From: Periplaneta americana
Taxonomy: Eukaryota > Arthropoda > Insecta > Blattodea > Blattidae
Direction: 5' to 3'
Assembly (NCBI RefSeq): GCF_040183065.1
Contig: NC_091117.1
Span: forward strand, 112,753,001-112,817,000
DNA: 64,000 nucleotides
In this document: positions 23,129 to 33,813 of the stretch, piece by piece
Numbering within the stretch: the stretch's first letter is position 1
Layout: the number at the start of each line of letters is the position of its first letter
The notes under the pieces: model-generated
The model's database searches: none
What the model was told of the DNA's origin: nothing
What the model saw: the letters and a program-made list of their open reading frames with translations, nothing else
Translations under genes and position numbers: made by a program

Positions 23129-24651
23129 GGGTTGGGGACAACTCGCCACAGAGGCAACTCGCCACATAATTGAAATTCGTATCAAAGAGAATTCGCCACA
23201 TAATTGAAATTCGTATCAAAGACAATTAGCCACACATTAAAATTCAAGGCAACACTCAAATTTGCAACAATTTGTAATATATTTCTATGGTAACACAAGA
23301 CAAATCTAGAAGCTGTAAACTAATTCGGAACTATGGTGGAAGAAATTCGCTTCACAAAATCAGAACGAGGCTCTGACAAATTAACATATCTTGGCTACAT
23401 GTACATGAGACTTAGAGAAAATAAGAATGGAGTTGTTTGGCACTGTGACATGCGTGGAGGGTGTAATGCAACAGTCATGTTATCAGGAGATGGAAGCAGA
23501 GTCGTCAAAGAACCGTCTGAACACAAGAATCATTCTGCAAACTGGGGAAGGATTAAGACAAAGGAATGTGTAGAGAACATGAAGGCAAGTTGAACCGGCG
23601 GACAACATGAAAATTATCATGTTAGTCTTCGTTCCTTCAATCATGCTGCAACTTTACTCTATACATGTCAATGCACAAGGGGAATGGATGTCTGTAGTAA
23701 TGATGCTGATGGAACGGAAAACCAGGGCGGCATATGAAACACTCTTTCGAGTATTGAAACGAGAAGTAGGGCAATGTTTTGAAAATCAATTAAACCCAAG
23801 ATTCATATCTAGCCTATAACTGTTATAAACGTAATCAAAAGTGAATTTGATGGAGTTAAGGTAGCTGGTTGTCTTTTTCACGTAGCCCAGTCTTTCTGGA
23901 GATGGCTTCAGACCGAAGATTTGGTGCAGCAATATAATGTTGAAGAAAATTCAAAATTGAGGGCACAGTTCCACTCACTCGTCTCGCTAACTTTTGTTCC
24001 AGTAGAGGATGTCAATGAAGCATTTGACCAACTTCAGGAAACAGTGGAAGGTGATCTGATTCGGGTATTTGATTTTGTGGAAGATAACTACATTAAAGGG
24101 TGACGACGTGGACGAGGCAGACAACAGCCACTCATTACACCTGATACTTTGAACTGCTACAATCGTGTCATTGGAAATCTGCCAAGAATTACTAATACAT
24201 GCAAAGCTTGGCACAGGAGGTTGAACCTATTAATGGAGAAAGCGCATCCTTCCTTGTATCACGTGCTGGAGCAACTGCAGTTGGAAGTGGAAGAAGTGGA
24301 CAGATGCATAGAGTGATTGGAAGGTGGTCATTCTCCTACCAAAAAGAAGCAGAAATATATCGACATGGACAGACGAATATCATGTATAGTTGAAGAATAC
24401 CCGCGGTACTAGGCAGAAGGCACCGTCATCCGGTACTTGAGAGCTGTAGGCCACAACCTAGCAAGACATTTTACACGTACATAGTAATTCACATACTTAG
24501 TGGAATTTACATTTATTACTCTCTGTATCCATTCGCACAATATAGAGCTTCTGGAACTCATGATTTATCTTTGTACCTCAGTGTGGCAAATTGTCTATCT
24601 GTGGCGAATTGTCTCTATTACCAATTTTCTGTGGCCAATTGTCCAGAACCG
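23129..24651 (+). mobile_element. MULE (Mutator-like) transposon with 9 bp TSD
   Basis: A 1.52 kb element. Inverted ends: GGGTTGGGGACAACTCGCCA at 23129 and, read inward from 24651, GCGGTTCTGGACAATTGGCC. A perfect 9 bp TSD, CATTTTTAT, sits at 23120-23128 and 24652-24660, the hallmark length of MULEs. Motifs like GACAATTCGCCACA recur three to four times inside each end (left 23138-23240, right 24585-24648). It interrupts the CR1-like ORF2, which resumes in frame on the other side. Confidence 0.93.
23333..24485 (+). pseudogene. MULE transposase with N-terminal FLYWCH zinc finger
   Basis: Starts at ATG 23333. Residues 1-70 form a FLYWCH finger: FTKSERGSDKLTYLGYMY, WHCDMRGGCNA and HKNHSA give the expected Cys/His ligands. 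MULE transposase text follows: KTRAAYETLFRVLK (about 23720), FDGVKVAGCLFHVAQSFWRW (about 23850, Cys-x3-His), LTFVPVEDVNEAFDQLQ (23990) and AWHRRLNLLMEKAHPSLYHV (about 24210). Stops and frameshifts occur near 23594, 23820, 24105 and 24318. The segment expected to hold the first catalytic Asp is missing between the finger and 23700. Confidence 0.9.
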
Positions 24652-24920
24652 CATTTTTATCGCCATGTAATGTACTCCCCTTTGATAGCATGATAAATTT
24701 GATGATGGTGTATGAAAATAATTCTTTCTGCGGGTATTTATACTATGTATGGCTGAATTAGTTGGCAAATTTTCTTTATTACATAAGAGGAAATTTATTA
24801 TAGAGTATATGTACTGATTTGTTAAGGTCAGAATCTCTAACTTTTTAAAAAATAATCTACATGATTCTGTAGCCTTTGCTCCAACTATTATTCTAATGGC
24901 TCTTTTTTGTAATAAGAATA

Positions 24921-26564
24921 CAGTAAAACCTGTCTAAAGCAGCCATCTGAAGTAACCTTGTAAAATGGCCGTTTTATCAGGTGGCTGCTTGATTAAGGTT
25001 GCGTTTTTTTATGAATCAGCATGAAAAGACTGAATTTCATTGACTTTTTAGTACTGTGCGCATACAACAATCATTTGTATTAATGTCAGCCTCTTCCATT
25101 CTTGCAACTAGCCTTTTCAAAACTCGCTTGCGGTACCTCAATTTAAATGACTAGATAATACTTTGATCAAGGGACTGGAGGTGTGATGTCGTATTTGGGG
25201 GAAGAAACACCAATTTCACTGATCACATTGCGATTTTGTTATTTAATCTTGGAATTGAAATCGCATAGCTAATTCTCAAACAATGATAATGTCATCCAAG
25301 TTTTATTGTTGGCAGTCCACTTCACCCCCAATAAGCCCATGTCATCATTTTTCAAACATCTCGGTTTCAACGATTTCCCTATCATTAAGAGTGGTTCTTT
25401 TTATCCTGCAGCATTAAAAAAATAAAGAGCAGGGTTATTCTGTCTTTTGCCAACTTCCTACCTTTACACTCTTTTTTCTTAAAACTTAAAGTTTTGTTAG
25501 GGAGGGCCCTGGAAAAAAAAAACTGTTTCGTCAACATTGTAAATGTCTCTGAGTTCATATTCCGCAAGAATTGAAGGAAGTCTATTTTTTCCATTACATT
25601 GGTTGCAATGTCACCTCCTTCACCAGACACAGAACGAAATGCAATGTTATGCCGTTTTCTAAAGCACTCTAACCACCCATTACTAGCAATAAAATTGCTT
25701 ACATTGAGTTCTTTGGCAATTTCAAGAGCTTTCTCTTGAATCATAGGCCCACTTGCTGGAAATTTCTTCGCCCTCGCACACTTGAACCATTCATAAATGA
25801 AATCATTCACATTACTAAACACAGATTCTCTTTTCCTTTTTGGCCACCACGCAAATTTTTCTCCATTCTTTCAATATTTCATCTTTATTCTTAATTATAC
25901 CGTTTATGTGTGTCCTTTAACATTTGAATATTTCTGCAATTTTTCTCGCAGATGTTCCCTTCTCACTTCTTCAATCATTTTTCTAGATATATTATTAGAC
26001 ATGATTTCTCTCTCAAACTAACTTCACAGTTCCTCTGAATCAACTGAATGAAAAGAAGACAAATTCGTAAAAGCTGGTCCAATAGACAATAGAGAAAGGT
26101 AGAAAGAGGAGAAAAAATATATAAAAATTCGAATGGTTAATTATTGACCTAAAACATACTGTGACATTTTCGATAGAAAAAGTCCGTGTTTCAATCCTTT
26201 AAAAACCGAGTAAGAATTTATGGCTGTGCAGGGTCGGAGTGGAAAGTGACAAAAGAGTCATAAGGCAGTAATCAACTAACCCCAAGATATTGAGGTGTAC
26301 TGTTGTACACTTAGGTATTGTCCTCTCATATTGTTTCCTGTTCTCTAACCATCGAAAAAATAGGCCAGACAGTATCAGTGAAAAGATTTTTTGTTGGACA
26401 GTGACTGTTATAGTCAGGTTCCAATCCAAATAGACCCTGGCCGCTGGCCGGCGCATGAGAGAATTTGTATTGATCTTATGGAAAATTCAATTGGTTCCAG
26501 AGAAAATTGGTCTTTTGGCCAGGTGGCCGTTTAAATGAAGTGACCGCAAAGGCAGCTTTCACTG
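24921..26564 (-). mobile_element. pogo/Tigger-like DNA transposon
   Basis: A 1.64 kb element flanked by TA (24919-24920, 26565-26566). Ends start CAGTAAAACCTGTCTAAAGC on the left and CAGTGAAAGCTGCCTTTGCG on the right read inward, typical of Tigger-like TIRs. Both ends carry further related text (GGCCGTTT near 24970 and 26525). It interrupts the CR1-like ORF2 between its thumb region and C-terminus. Confidence 0.9.
25020..25822 (-). pseudogene. Tigger-type transposase (CENP-B HTH plus DDE)
   Basis: The N-terminal part (25822-25385) has the CENP-B-type HTH: FYEWFKCARAKKFPASGP-like text, EKALEIAKELNV and ASNGWLECFRKRHNI. The DDE part continues with TANNKTWMTLSLFENWL (about 25280) and, after a deletion of the segment with the middle Asp, FFPNTTSHLQSLDQSII (about 25190), the pogo/Tigger signature. 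It contains several frameshifts. This superfamily is the source of several domesticated CENP-B and jerky proteins, but this copy is plainly a decayed transposon gene. Confidence 0.85.
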
Positions 26565-27779
26565 TATATTTTTACTATCTGCAGAATTTCCCCAAAATAT
26601 TATTCCTTAGGACATAATGAAATGAAAATAGGGAAAATATATTGATAATAAATATTGTCTTTAAGATACTGCTGTTTAGAAATTGTTGTAACGACCTAAT
26701 TGCGAAGCATGCTGAGCTAAGTTTGGGGGTTATTTCTTTGATATGATTTTTGCAATTTATTGTATTATTAATATGCAAACCAATAAATTTGGTTGTTGAT
26801 GTTTCTAGTAGAGGTATATTGTTGATAGTTGTGTCTAAAGTTTCAGAGATTAAATTTGAAGTGGTTTTAAATTTAATTATGTTAGTTTTATTAATGTTTA
26901 ATGCTAGTTTATTGGTTGTAAACCAGTCATACATTTTAAGGAGAATTGTTTCTGTTTTATATTTGAATGTGGCAAAGTTCTTGTCTGTAATTATGATACT
27001 TGTGTCATCTGCAAATAGTATAGGATAACCTATTCCTTTTATTATTAGAAAAAGAAGAGGCCCTAATATAGATCCTTGTGGGACCCCGGTATGAACATTT
27101 CTCCATGTTGAAGTAGATTTAAAGGAGTTGCTGAATGTGTTGATTTCAACTTTTTGATCTCTTTTTAGGAGATATGACTCAAACCACTGGTATGCTATGC
27201 TGTTAATACCATATTATTTTAATTTTTATAGTAGAATTTTATGGTTAATACAATCGGAAGCTTTAGAGAGATCACAGAATATCCCTCCTACTTGTAATTT
27301 TTTATTAATAGCTTCCAGAATTTTATCAGTTAAATTAAACGTCGCATGCTCAGTTGATTTATTCTTTCTGAATCCAAATTGTTCCGGAATGAGAATGTTG
27401 TATCTATCAAGATGATGATATACTCTCTTATAGGCCTATATATATTTTTCGAAGACCTTTGAGAAGACTGGTAGAAGGGATATGGGCCTGCAGTTTTCGG
27501 GTGAGGTTCTATCCCTTTTTTTGAATAAAGGAATAACAACTGAATATTTCAGTCGCTTTGGAAATACACCATTAAACATTGAAAAGTTACATACATAAGA
27601 CAGGGGCTTGGCTATTATTTGTGAACTGGCTTTTAATATTTTACTTGTAATTTCATCATATGCCGAGAAATTTTTAGACTTTAATTGCTTTAGAATTGTA
27701 ATTATTTCTTGTGGATTTGTTGGAAGAATTTGAATATTTGGGAAAGTTCCAGGAATAGATACTTTCATACAATAGATGG

Positions 27780-27780
<1 letters not shown>

Positions 27781-27833
<53 letters not shown>

Positions 27834-27847
27834 CATCATCATTACCG

Positions 27848-27890
<43 letters not shown>

Positions 27891-27906
27891 CATCATCATC
27901 TATCAT

Positions 27907-27938
<32 letters not shown>

Positions 27939-27945
27939 TGGGATG
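27781..27945. repeat. (TTA)n microsatellite within the CR1-like ORF2
   Basis: Two long TTA runs (about 27781-27831 and 27848-27892) separated by TCATCATCATTACCGG, followed by CATTAT units. It lies in the linker between endonuclease and RT of the LINE. The poly-Asn, poly-Leu and poly-Ile frames it creates are artefacts. Confidence 0.95.
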
Positions 27946-29086
27946 TTTAGGTTATCAGTTATTGAGAGAAAGTGTTTGTTGAATATGTTCGCAACTTCTG
28001 TTGTATCTGATGTTTTTCTATTATTTGTTACAAGAGTGTAACTTTGTTCTTTACTTCTAAACTTTCCACTTTCTTTTTTTATTATGTTCCAAGTTATTTT
28101 GATTTTATTATTTGAGTTTAGAATAATTCCGTTATAGTAAAGTTCTTTGGCTTTTAAGATTACTTTGTGTAAAAATTTAGAGTACTTTTTAAAGTGAGCT
28201 ATTAATTTGGGGTCATTACTATTTCTACTTAATATATAGCCTCTTAGTTTTACATGAGATTTTTATGCCTTGTGTAATCCAATTGCTTTAGATGTTTTGA
28301 GAATTTTTGTACTTTAAGAATGTATTATGAAATGCATTGAATTTACTATTCATATCACCATTATCATATACTGATTCGCAGGTTTTATTTTTTAGTTTAG
28401 CTTCAAAGTCCTTTAAAGATTCTTCATTTATGACCCTTAACCTAAATTTATTTGGGTGTTTTGATGCAGGAATACTATCGTTTATGCTTATTAGTTGAGC
28501 ATCATGGTCTGAAAGACCATTTATAATGGGAACTGTCTGGTAACTATCTAATCTATCTTTTCTTATAATTATATTATCACTTGCAGAAATCGATCTTCTT
28601 TGTATTCTAGTTGGAAAGTTGACCGTATGTATTAAATTGAAGGTTGCTAATAATGTGTTAAATTCTTATTTTTTAGTGTTCTCAGTGAGATAGTCAATAT
28701 TTAAGTCTCTGCAAAACATGTATTCGTGTTTTTTTTTTTTCATGTATGTGTTGTAATGTATTTTCTAGTAGATGAAGAAAATGTTTGAAATCTCCAGAGG
28801 GTGACCTGTATAAACCTATAGCTATAAGATTACCAGATTTTAATTCTAATTCTACCGCACATAGCTCTAATTCTTTTTCTCTGCTAAATTTTGAAAGGTG
28901 GATATTATTGAAATTTATATCGTTTCTAATAAATATGTATAGTTGTCAAAATAAAAAGTGGCCGCTCTCCAGAAGCAAAGTTCCCTTTGAGTATCTTCGC
29001 TACAGTTCGGAGACAGGCGATGTTACATGTTGTTATATCATGTTGCCTGATATCTACAGTTATAATTAAAGTATTTTTTGTGTTAT

Positions 29087-29155
29087 TTGATAGCGTAATG
29101 GTAGCATTCTGGCCTCTTATTCATGAGGTCCTGCGTTCGAATACAACCTCGTGCT
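29087..29155 (+). other. tRNA-like sequence, left subterminal
   Basis: TAGCGTAATGGTAGCA resembles an A box and D arm, and GCGTTCGAATAC resembles a B box and T loop, at about the right spacing. The T stem and acceptor stem do not pair well, so this is tRNA-like rather than a functional tRNA gene. It lies about 150 bp inside the left end of the TIR element and points inward. Confidence 0.6.
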
Positions 29156-29496
29156 CTTTGTTATTTTTTTTTGTTTTGTTTTTAAGAGGGAGATACAAAA
29201 TATACATATTTGCTCCTTTCCCTTTTATGATTATTTTAGTAATTAACATCAGGTTCATGAATGTATTATGCCATGCCTTTATCATTACTTATTATGACAT
29301 TATGGCTGCAATGAAAAGAAAAAAAAAAAGATTTTATTCTCAACAAAAATATCTTTCGTGGCATAAACAAAAGAAACTTACTGGCATCTGCCTTAGAACA
29401 TTCAAACAATTAATCGTTCAAAAAACAAAACAAAAAGCTACGATTCAATATATTTAATCTATCTTTCCCACATCTCGATCATATCTTGCATTCGAT

Positions 29497-29615
29497 TATT
29501 TTTTTACGACGCTTTATCAACATCTTGGTTATTTAGCATCTGAATGAGGTGAAGGTAATAATGCCGGTGAAATGAGTCCGGGATCCAGCACCGAAAGTTA
29601 CCCAGCATTCTTGCA
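29497..29615 (-). mobile_element. SINE family I, 3' half only
   Basis: TTTACGACGCTTTATCAAC through GAAAGTTACCCAGCATT matches the tail half of the SINE at 3628-3880. The tRNA-derived head is missing; the break joins directly to unrelated sequence before the LINE fragment. Confidence 0.9.
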
Positions 29616-29639
29616 GTCGAGTGGGCATGCAATCGACTA

Positions 29640-30275
29640 GAGTCTTTTCAAATAACTACTATTCTCGGCCACGACATTCCAAGCATCCTGGACATACATA
29701 AGCGTTCTGCCCATGGGCAGGTCTTTCACTGCAAACCCAGCATTCTCCAATCTTTCCTATTTTCTGCTTAACTCTTAGTCTCTGCACATGATCCACATAT
29801 CTTAATGTCGTCTATTATTTGATATCTTGTTCTGCCTCGAACTCTTCTCCTGTTCACCATTCCTTCCATTGCATCTCTCAGTAGGCAGTTTCTTCTCAAC
29901 CAGTGACCCAACCAATTCCTTTTTCTCTTTCTAATCAGTTTCATCATCATGCTTTCTTCATCCACTTTTTCCAACACAACTTCATTTCTTATTCTGTCTG
30001 TTCACTTCACACGTTCCATTTTTCTCCACATCCACATTTCAAATGCTTCTATATGTTTCTCTTCATTTCATCATAATGTCCATGTTTTTTCCTCATACAG
30101 TGCCACACAAAACACTTCACTAGTCTGTTCCTTAGTTCTTTTTCCAGAGGTCGCAGAAGATGCTTCTTTTTCTGTTAAAAGCTTCCTTTGCTCATGTTTG
30201 CGGTTTTTCTTGGGAAGGATAAATGCGTTAACTTCCCGTTGCTTTCCGCACACCACTGTCCCATTTGAATCTTAA
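29640..30275 (-). pseudogene. LINE C-terminal fragment (same family as 54029-54420)
   Basis: Minus-strand text MMKLIRKRKRNWLGHWLRRN, RDAMEGMVNRRRVRGR and YQIIDDIKI matches the plus-strand fragment at 54029-54420 almost word for word. Upstream, FCVALYEEKTWTL is the RT thumb motif of the same LINE group. Frames are broken. It lies inside the TA-flanked TIR element. Confidence 0.85.
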
Positions 30276-30512
30276 TAGATTCTAGGGGGGCCCAAGCGTG
30301 GCGGTGAAGAGAGTGGATTTGACTAATTGGGCCTCCGGACGTCACCGAAATTCACCGCAAGGGTTAAATATTAGTTCTATCAGGATTTTTGACCCGATCA
30401 GATACCGGGAAATCCCAATTAGCCTTTGTCCTCCGCATCCTGGACGAACTTCTACAAATCATCAGAAAATCTGGAGGGGAATTGGGCCAATTTTTCCGCA
30501 AATGCTTCTTTA

Positions 30513-30586
30513 CTTGTGCCCTCGTAGTTCAGTCGGAAGAACTTCGGAATTTTGATGTAAACGTCTGAGGTTCAATTCCTCGTCAC
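30513..30586 (+). other. tRNA-like sequence, internal
   Basis: GTTC/GAAC D stem around AGTCGGAA, and a T arm TGAGG/CCTCG closing TTCAATT. The acceptor stem does not pair, so a working tRNA gene is unlikely. It is the second of three tRNA-like stretches in this element. Confidence 0.55.
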
Positions 30587-30689
30587 TCCTTTTCATTTTA
30601 TTGTGTTTGAAGATAATATAATGTAATAATGTAAAAAGAAAAAACTAACACCAGTATTATGCAACTGTATTGTTCCAAACCTAATATTA

Positions 30690-31045
30690 AATTTATGTTA
30701 TTTATGTCGCTAAAGAACGATAATGGAATATAAATGATAAATTGAATATTATTTATATTGCTAACAACGATAACATAATATAAATGATAAATATCGGTTT
30801 GTTTAATTAATATAAGATATTATATAATATATAATTAATTATTTAAATAAAATTACCTATTTTACAAAGAAAAAGGTTATTTATATTACAATAATTTCTT
30901 ATATAAATTCAGAGTACTTATATCGCAAAAGAACGATAACAAAATATTAAGGTAACTTGAATATTATTAATAATGCGAAAGAACGGTAACAATACAAATT
31001 ATAATTTGAATATTATTTATATCACTAAAGAACGATTAAAAAATA
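30690..31045. repeat. AT-rich direct repeats with AAGAACGATAA motif
   Basis: Variants of AAAGAACGATAAC occur near 30713, 30768, 30935, 30981 and 31026, usually preceded by TTTATATYGC. Spacing is irregular (about 45-165 bp). They lie only in the right part of the TIR element. Confidence 0.7.
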
Positions 31046-31118
31046 AAGAAGCTTGAACAAGGCCCGAACTCTCAACCTTTCAATCAGTGAGCGAGCACTC
31101 TACCACTGGTCTACGAGA
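31040..31118 (-). other. tRNA-like sequence, right subterminal
   Basis: On the minus strand TAGACCAGTGGTAGAGTGC resembles a D arm with A box and GAGAGTTCGGGCC resembles a T arm with B box, with an anticodon-arm-sized stretch between. The stems are imperfect. Like the left copy it lies 150-200 bp inside an end and points inward. Confidence 0.6.
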
Positions 31119-31921
31119 CGCAGATATGAAATAATTCCATAGTCCCCTAACTGCTTCTACAAGGACATGCATCGTGTAACATTGCTGTGACCCGAAGTGG
31201 ACTTAGAAAATTTTCGCTGTTCATGAGTGTGGCCACTTTTTTTTTTTTTTGACAACTGTACACACCTCCTTTCTGTAGATTCTGTCTACAATAGCTATCT
31301 CCTAGTTTGTATCCTTCCAGTGAATGTGCTGATAATTCCTGCTGTTTCATATGATGTTCAGTGACGCATATTATATATGGGTTTATTTGTTCTATTTCTA
31401 AGAATGTTAATAACTCTGGTGACTTGTTTCTAAGGCTTTGTATGTTTTGATGAAATAAACTAAACTGATTTCCAGTATCTTTTGCTTTTGAATTTGAATT
31501 AAGCCTACAACATTTATGATTTGTATTTATTTCACTGTTCTGATTACCTGTAGGCCTACTTTCTTTTTCTAATTTATATTTTACCCTAAAAAAGGAGATG
31601 CCTTATGATGAACAGCAGGAATTATATTGGTAATCACTGGAATCCTACCCTATTAGCTATCAGATGCGAAAGCTTCTTCTTGCCTCTAGAATTCAAGTGT
31701 AGGCCATGAGATGTATAATCATCTCTCTTAATGCTACATACCTCTATCACACCAATATGAGAGGCATTGGGTTTGATCAAGGCACGTCCAAGTCATGCAT
31801 TCATATTCCTCACCCTCCTATGAAGCCACGGCTTGTCATACCTGTCAAAAAGCTCCACTACCTCCACATTTGTGTGGCTGCTGTCCTTACTTCTGTTCTC
31901 TAGATCTTTCTCAACAGAGTA

Positions 31922-32335
31922 CTGCCCGTGTCTCACTTCCTGAGCTGAGAGCTCCCTAGTGCTTATAGCCACGCCTCTTAGGTCTGCTCGGACTGTCACT
32001 GTAGTTGCAGTGTGTGGCACGGTAGCATGTTACATGTGCTGAAAACATTATCTTATACCATTCCAGGGGTCTTAACTGTTTATAATACTAGATACTCTAA
32101 TCGTGATTACCACTATCGCTATTATCTCTAATGGCGATTTCCGAAAATATATGTCCATACTAGGTCACTCTTCGTTCAGTCTGGACAACTGCTGAAGTAC
32201 CATAGAAGAGCGGTTCTCAAAGTATATTGCCAGTCTCCGTGAGTCTTATATGGTTTTAAATTTTATTTTATAGTCTGCTTAAAAATATATAAAAATTACG
32301 AAAATGTGAATCAATAATAACATGAAACATCATCG

Positions 32336-32368
<33 letters not shown>

Positions 32369-32400
32369 TGCATATTATTAGCGTAACATTATTATTACGA

Positions 32401-32491
<91 letters not shown>

Positions 32492-33086
32492 AGATCTAAA
32501 ACGGAAAATAATACTTATCAATTTCATCACTGGATTGTTAGCGTATGTGTCCATTAAAACAAAACCGAAACAGACAAAATGCAGATGTATAAATGAGACT
32601 ACATCTTTCCGCCATAAAACCAGATTGCAGGCTTAAAAACCAAACACATTCGTCCTACTGAACAGAGTAAAATTGAGATACTAGCTTTCACTTGTCTGTT
32701 AATTATTAAATACTAATAAAGTACCTATTACAAGGATTCCGCGGTTACACTTAAGGTTAAAAGGGCTTTTGCGGTGGAAAAAGTTTGAGAAAAGAGTTTA
32801 TGGATGAGTACACACAACCGAGATCGTGATTAGGTCGATAATATCTAGTAGAGACTGTAATTTACCATTGATATTAGTGTTTAGAATTGATGAAAAGGAC
32901 AATTTATTTTGTGAGGGAAAAGCCTATATATTCGCTTGTCGATGGTTGATTTTGCTCCATAGCTAACGAAAGGAATACTGAAAAGACCGACGTGTTGAAC
33001 ACAGGGTAGTACTTGTACGACCTCCCACTTTCTCTCTCTGCGTCTCGCCCCGCAAAGAATCAGTTCAGGAAGAGAGACACAGGCAG
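31922..33086. mobile_element. 1.2 kb TIR element inserted in the CR1-like ORF1
   Basis: Ends start CTGCCCGTGTCTCACTTCCT on the left and CTGCCTGTGTCTCTCTTCCT on the right read inward, and agree at about 24 of 27 positions (through CTGA). TA flanks both sides (31920-31921, 33087-33088). No transposase is visible; most of the middle is microsatellite and AT-rich DNA, so it is non-autonomous. Excising it joins LDRDVSY to SVEKDL. Confidence 0.85.
32337..32490. repeat. (AAT)n and (TTA)n microsatellites, inverted
   Basis: An (AAT)n run at about 32337-32366 is followed by a long (TTA)n run at about 32403-32489, so the two can pair. They lie inside the 1.2 kb TIR element. Confidence 0.95.
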
Positions 33087-33813
33087 TAACTAACATCTCT
33101 ATCCAGGCTGTTCCCTGGCCCACCCACTATTACAATATGATCCCTCTTGGTAAAACCAGAAGATAGTTTTACCAGATCTTTTGTAACATGAGTAAGTCCA
33201 GCACTAGGTTTTACTAGGCTACAAATCTCATAGTCAGTCCCTAATTCCCTTTCAACAGGTTTGCTATTCCCCTCCCGTGACTGCTTCCCAGTACAATACT
33301 TTACTTTTCCTATCCTCATCTTCAGCAGAAGCCTGTTGTGGAGGATTTAGGGATGGCTGATCAACTTCCATTGTTTCTAAAACATTGAATCTGTTGGTCA
33401 ACTTTATTTCACTAACATTCTCAGCAGAGGACCTTCTCCTCCTTTCGTCTGGATACAACCTTAAAATCAGGCAAATCTGAATTGAAAGTTGAAGTAACAT
33501 TTCTACTTCCCAATTGAATTTTGAAAAGTTCCAGCTCATATCATAGGTTGGCGATGATTTCCTCCTGTTTTACAACTAATGTTTTATAGTGACAGAGTTC
33601 ACATGACCAATTATCACATAGACTAACCTCATCATTATTATACCTGTAAGCTGCAGAATTTTTTTCAGCATTTTTCCTCATGTCAGTGACATTCATTTTT
33701 GAAGTGTAGAATTATATTGAACTTTAAAATTAAACAACAGATGCCTCAGGACTCAGGAGGATATTAATTATCAATCCAAAACTTAGGCCTACTTTATTCT
33801 CAAAATTGTAGTT

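Larger units (their letters stand above)
28940..31258. mobile_element. TA-flanked TIR element carrying tRNA-like sequences
   Basis: A 2.32 kb insertion in the CR1-like LINE. Inverted ends: TAGTTGTCAAAATAAAAAGT on the left (first base probably C originally) and CAGTTGTCAAAAAAAAAA on the right read inward, then GTGGCC on both. Imperfect inverted similarity continues for about 110 bp (TTCGG, ACAG and ATGTTACA in both). TA flanks both sides (28938-28939, 31259-31260), and removal restores LINE text reading GGVYIFIRN. Tc1/mariner-superfamily elements use TA. No transposase is recognised; the interior holds tRNA-like sequences, a SINE piece and a LINE piece. Confidence 0.8.
23045..31560 (-). pseudogene. 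CR1-like ORF2: AP endonuclease and reverse transcriptase
   Basis: Reading leftward: FHQNIQSLRNKSPELL (about 31440), ICVTEHHM (31360), then past the 28940-31258 insertion FIRNDINFNNI (28920), YRSPSGDF (28790) and GLSDHDAQL (28510). RT blocks follow: RPISLLPVFSKVFEK (27450), FGFRKNKSTEH (27370), IFCDLSKASDCI (27280), GVPQGSILGPLLF (27070-27105) and FADDTSIII (about 27000). Past the Tigger insertion, YGIIFWGNS joins text reading ILITKKRAIRIIV. Past the MULE, MAIKMFNSLPEDIKNH leads to the stop at 23045. The KAFD block reads KASD, and a short deletion precedes FADD. Confidence 0.88.
31634..33696 (-). pseudogene. CR1-like ORF1 with esterase-type (SGNH) C-terminus
   Basis: Starts at ATG 33696 (MNVTDMRKNAEKN), followed by CDNWSCELC, a possible zinc-binding stretch, and a coiled-coil-like KQEEIIANL segment. 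The hydrolase-like part has HIVIVGGPGNSLDRD (about 33105-33145), then after the 31922-33086 insertion YSVEKDLENRSK, VELFDRYDKPWLH and HGLHLNSRGKKKL, ending at TGA 31634. An esterase-like ORF1 is established for CR1-group LINEs; its role is thought to involve lipid or membrane contact. A TAA near 33540 and other lesions break the frame. Confidence 0.82.
22791..33790 (-). mobile_element. CR1-like non-LTR retrotransposon, split by four DNA transposons
   Basis: One LINE of about 4.3 kb is spread over 11 kb. Removing four elements (23129-24651, 24921-26564, 28940-31258 and 31922-33086) brings interrupted protein text back together each time. ORF1 has an esterase-like (SGNH) ending and ORF2 has endonuclease and RT, the arrangement known for CR1-group elements. 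The 5' end lies close to 33790, next to a SINE insertion. The 3' end is the GATA-type tail. The element is old: stops and shifts are scattered through both ORFs. Confidence 0.88.

Noticed and set aside
27709..28041. Frames with long Asn, Ile or Leu runs
   Set aside because: Products of the (TTA)n microsatellite inside a decayed LINE.
29087..31118. Three possible tRNA genes
   Set aside because: Acceptor or T stems do not pair; kept only as tRNA-like sequences.
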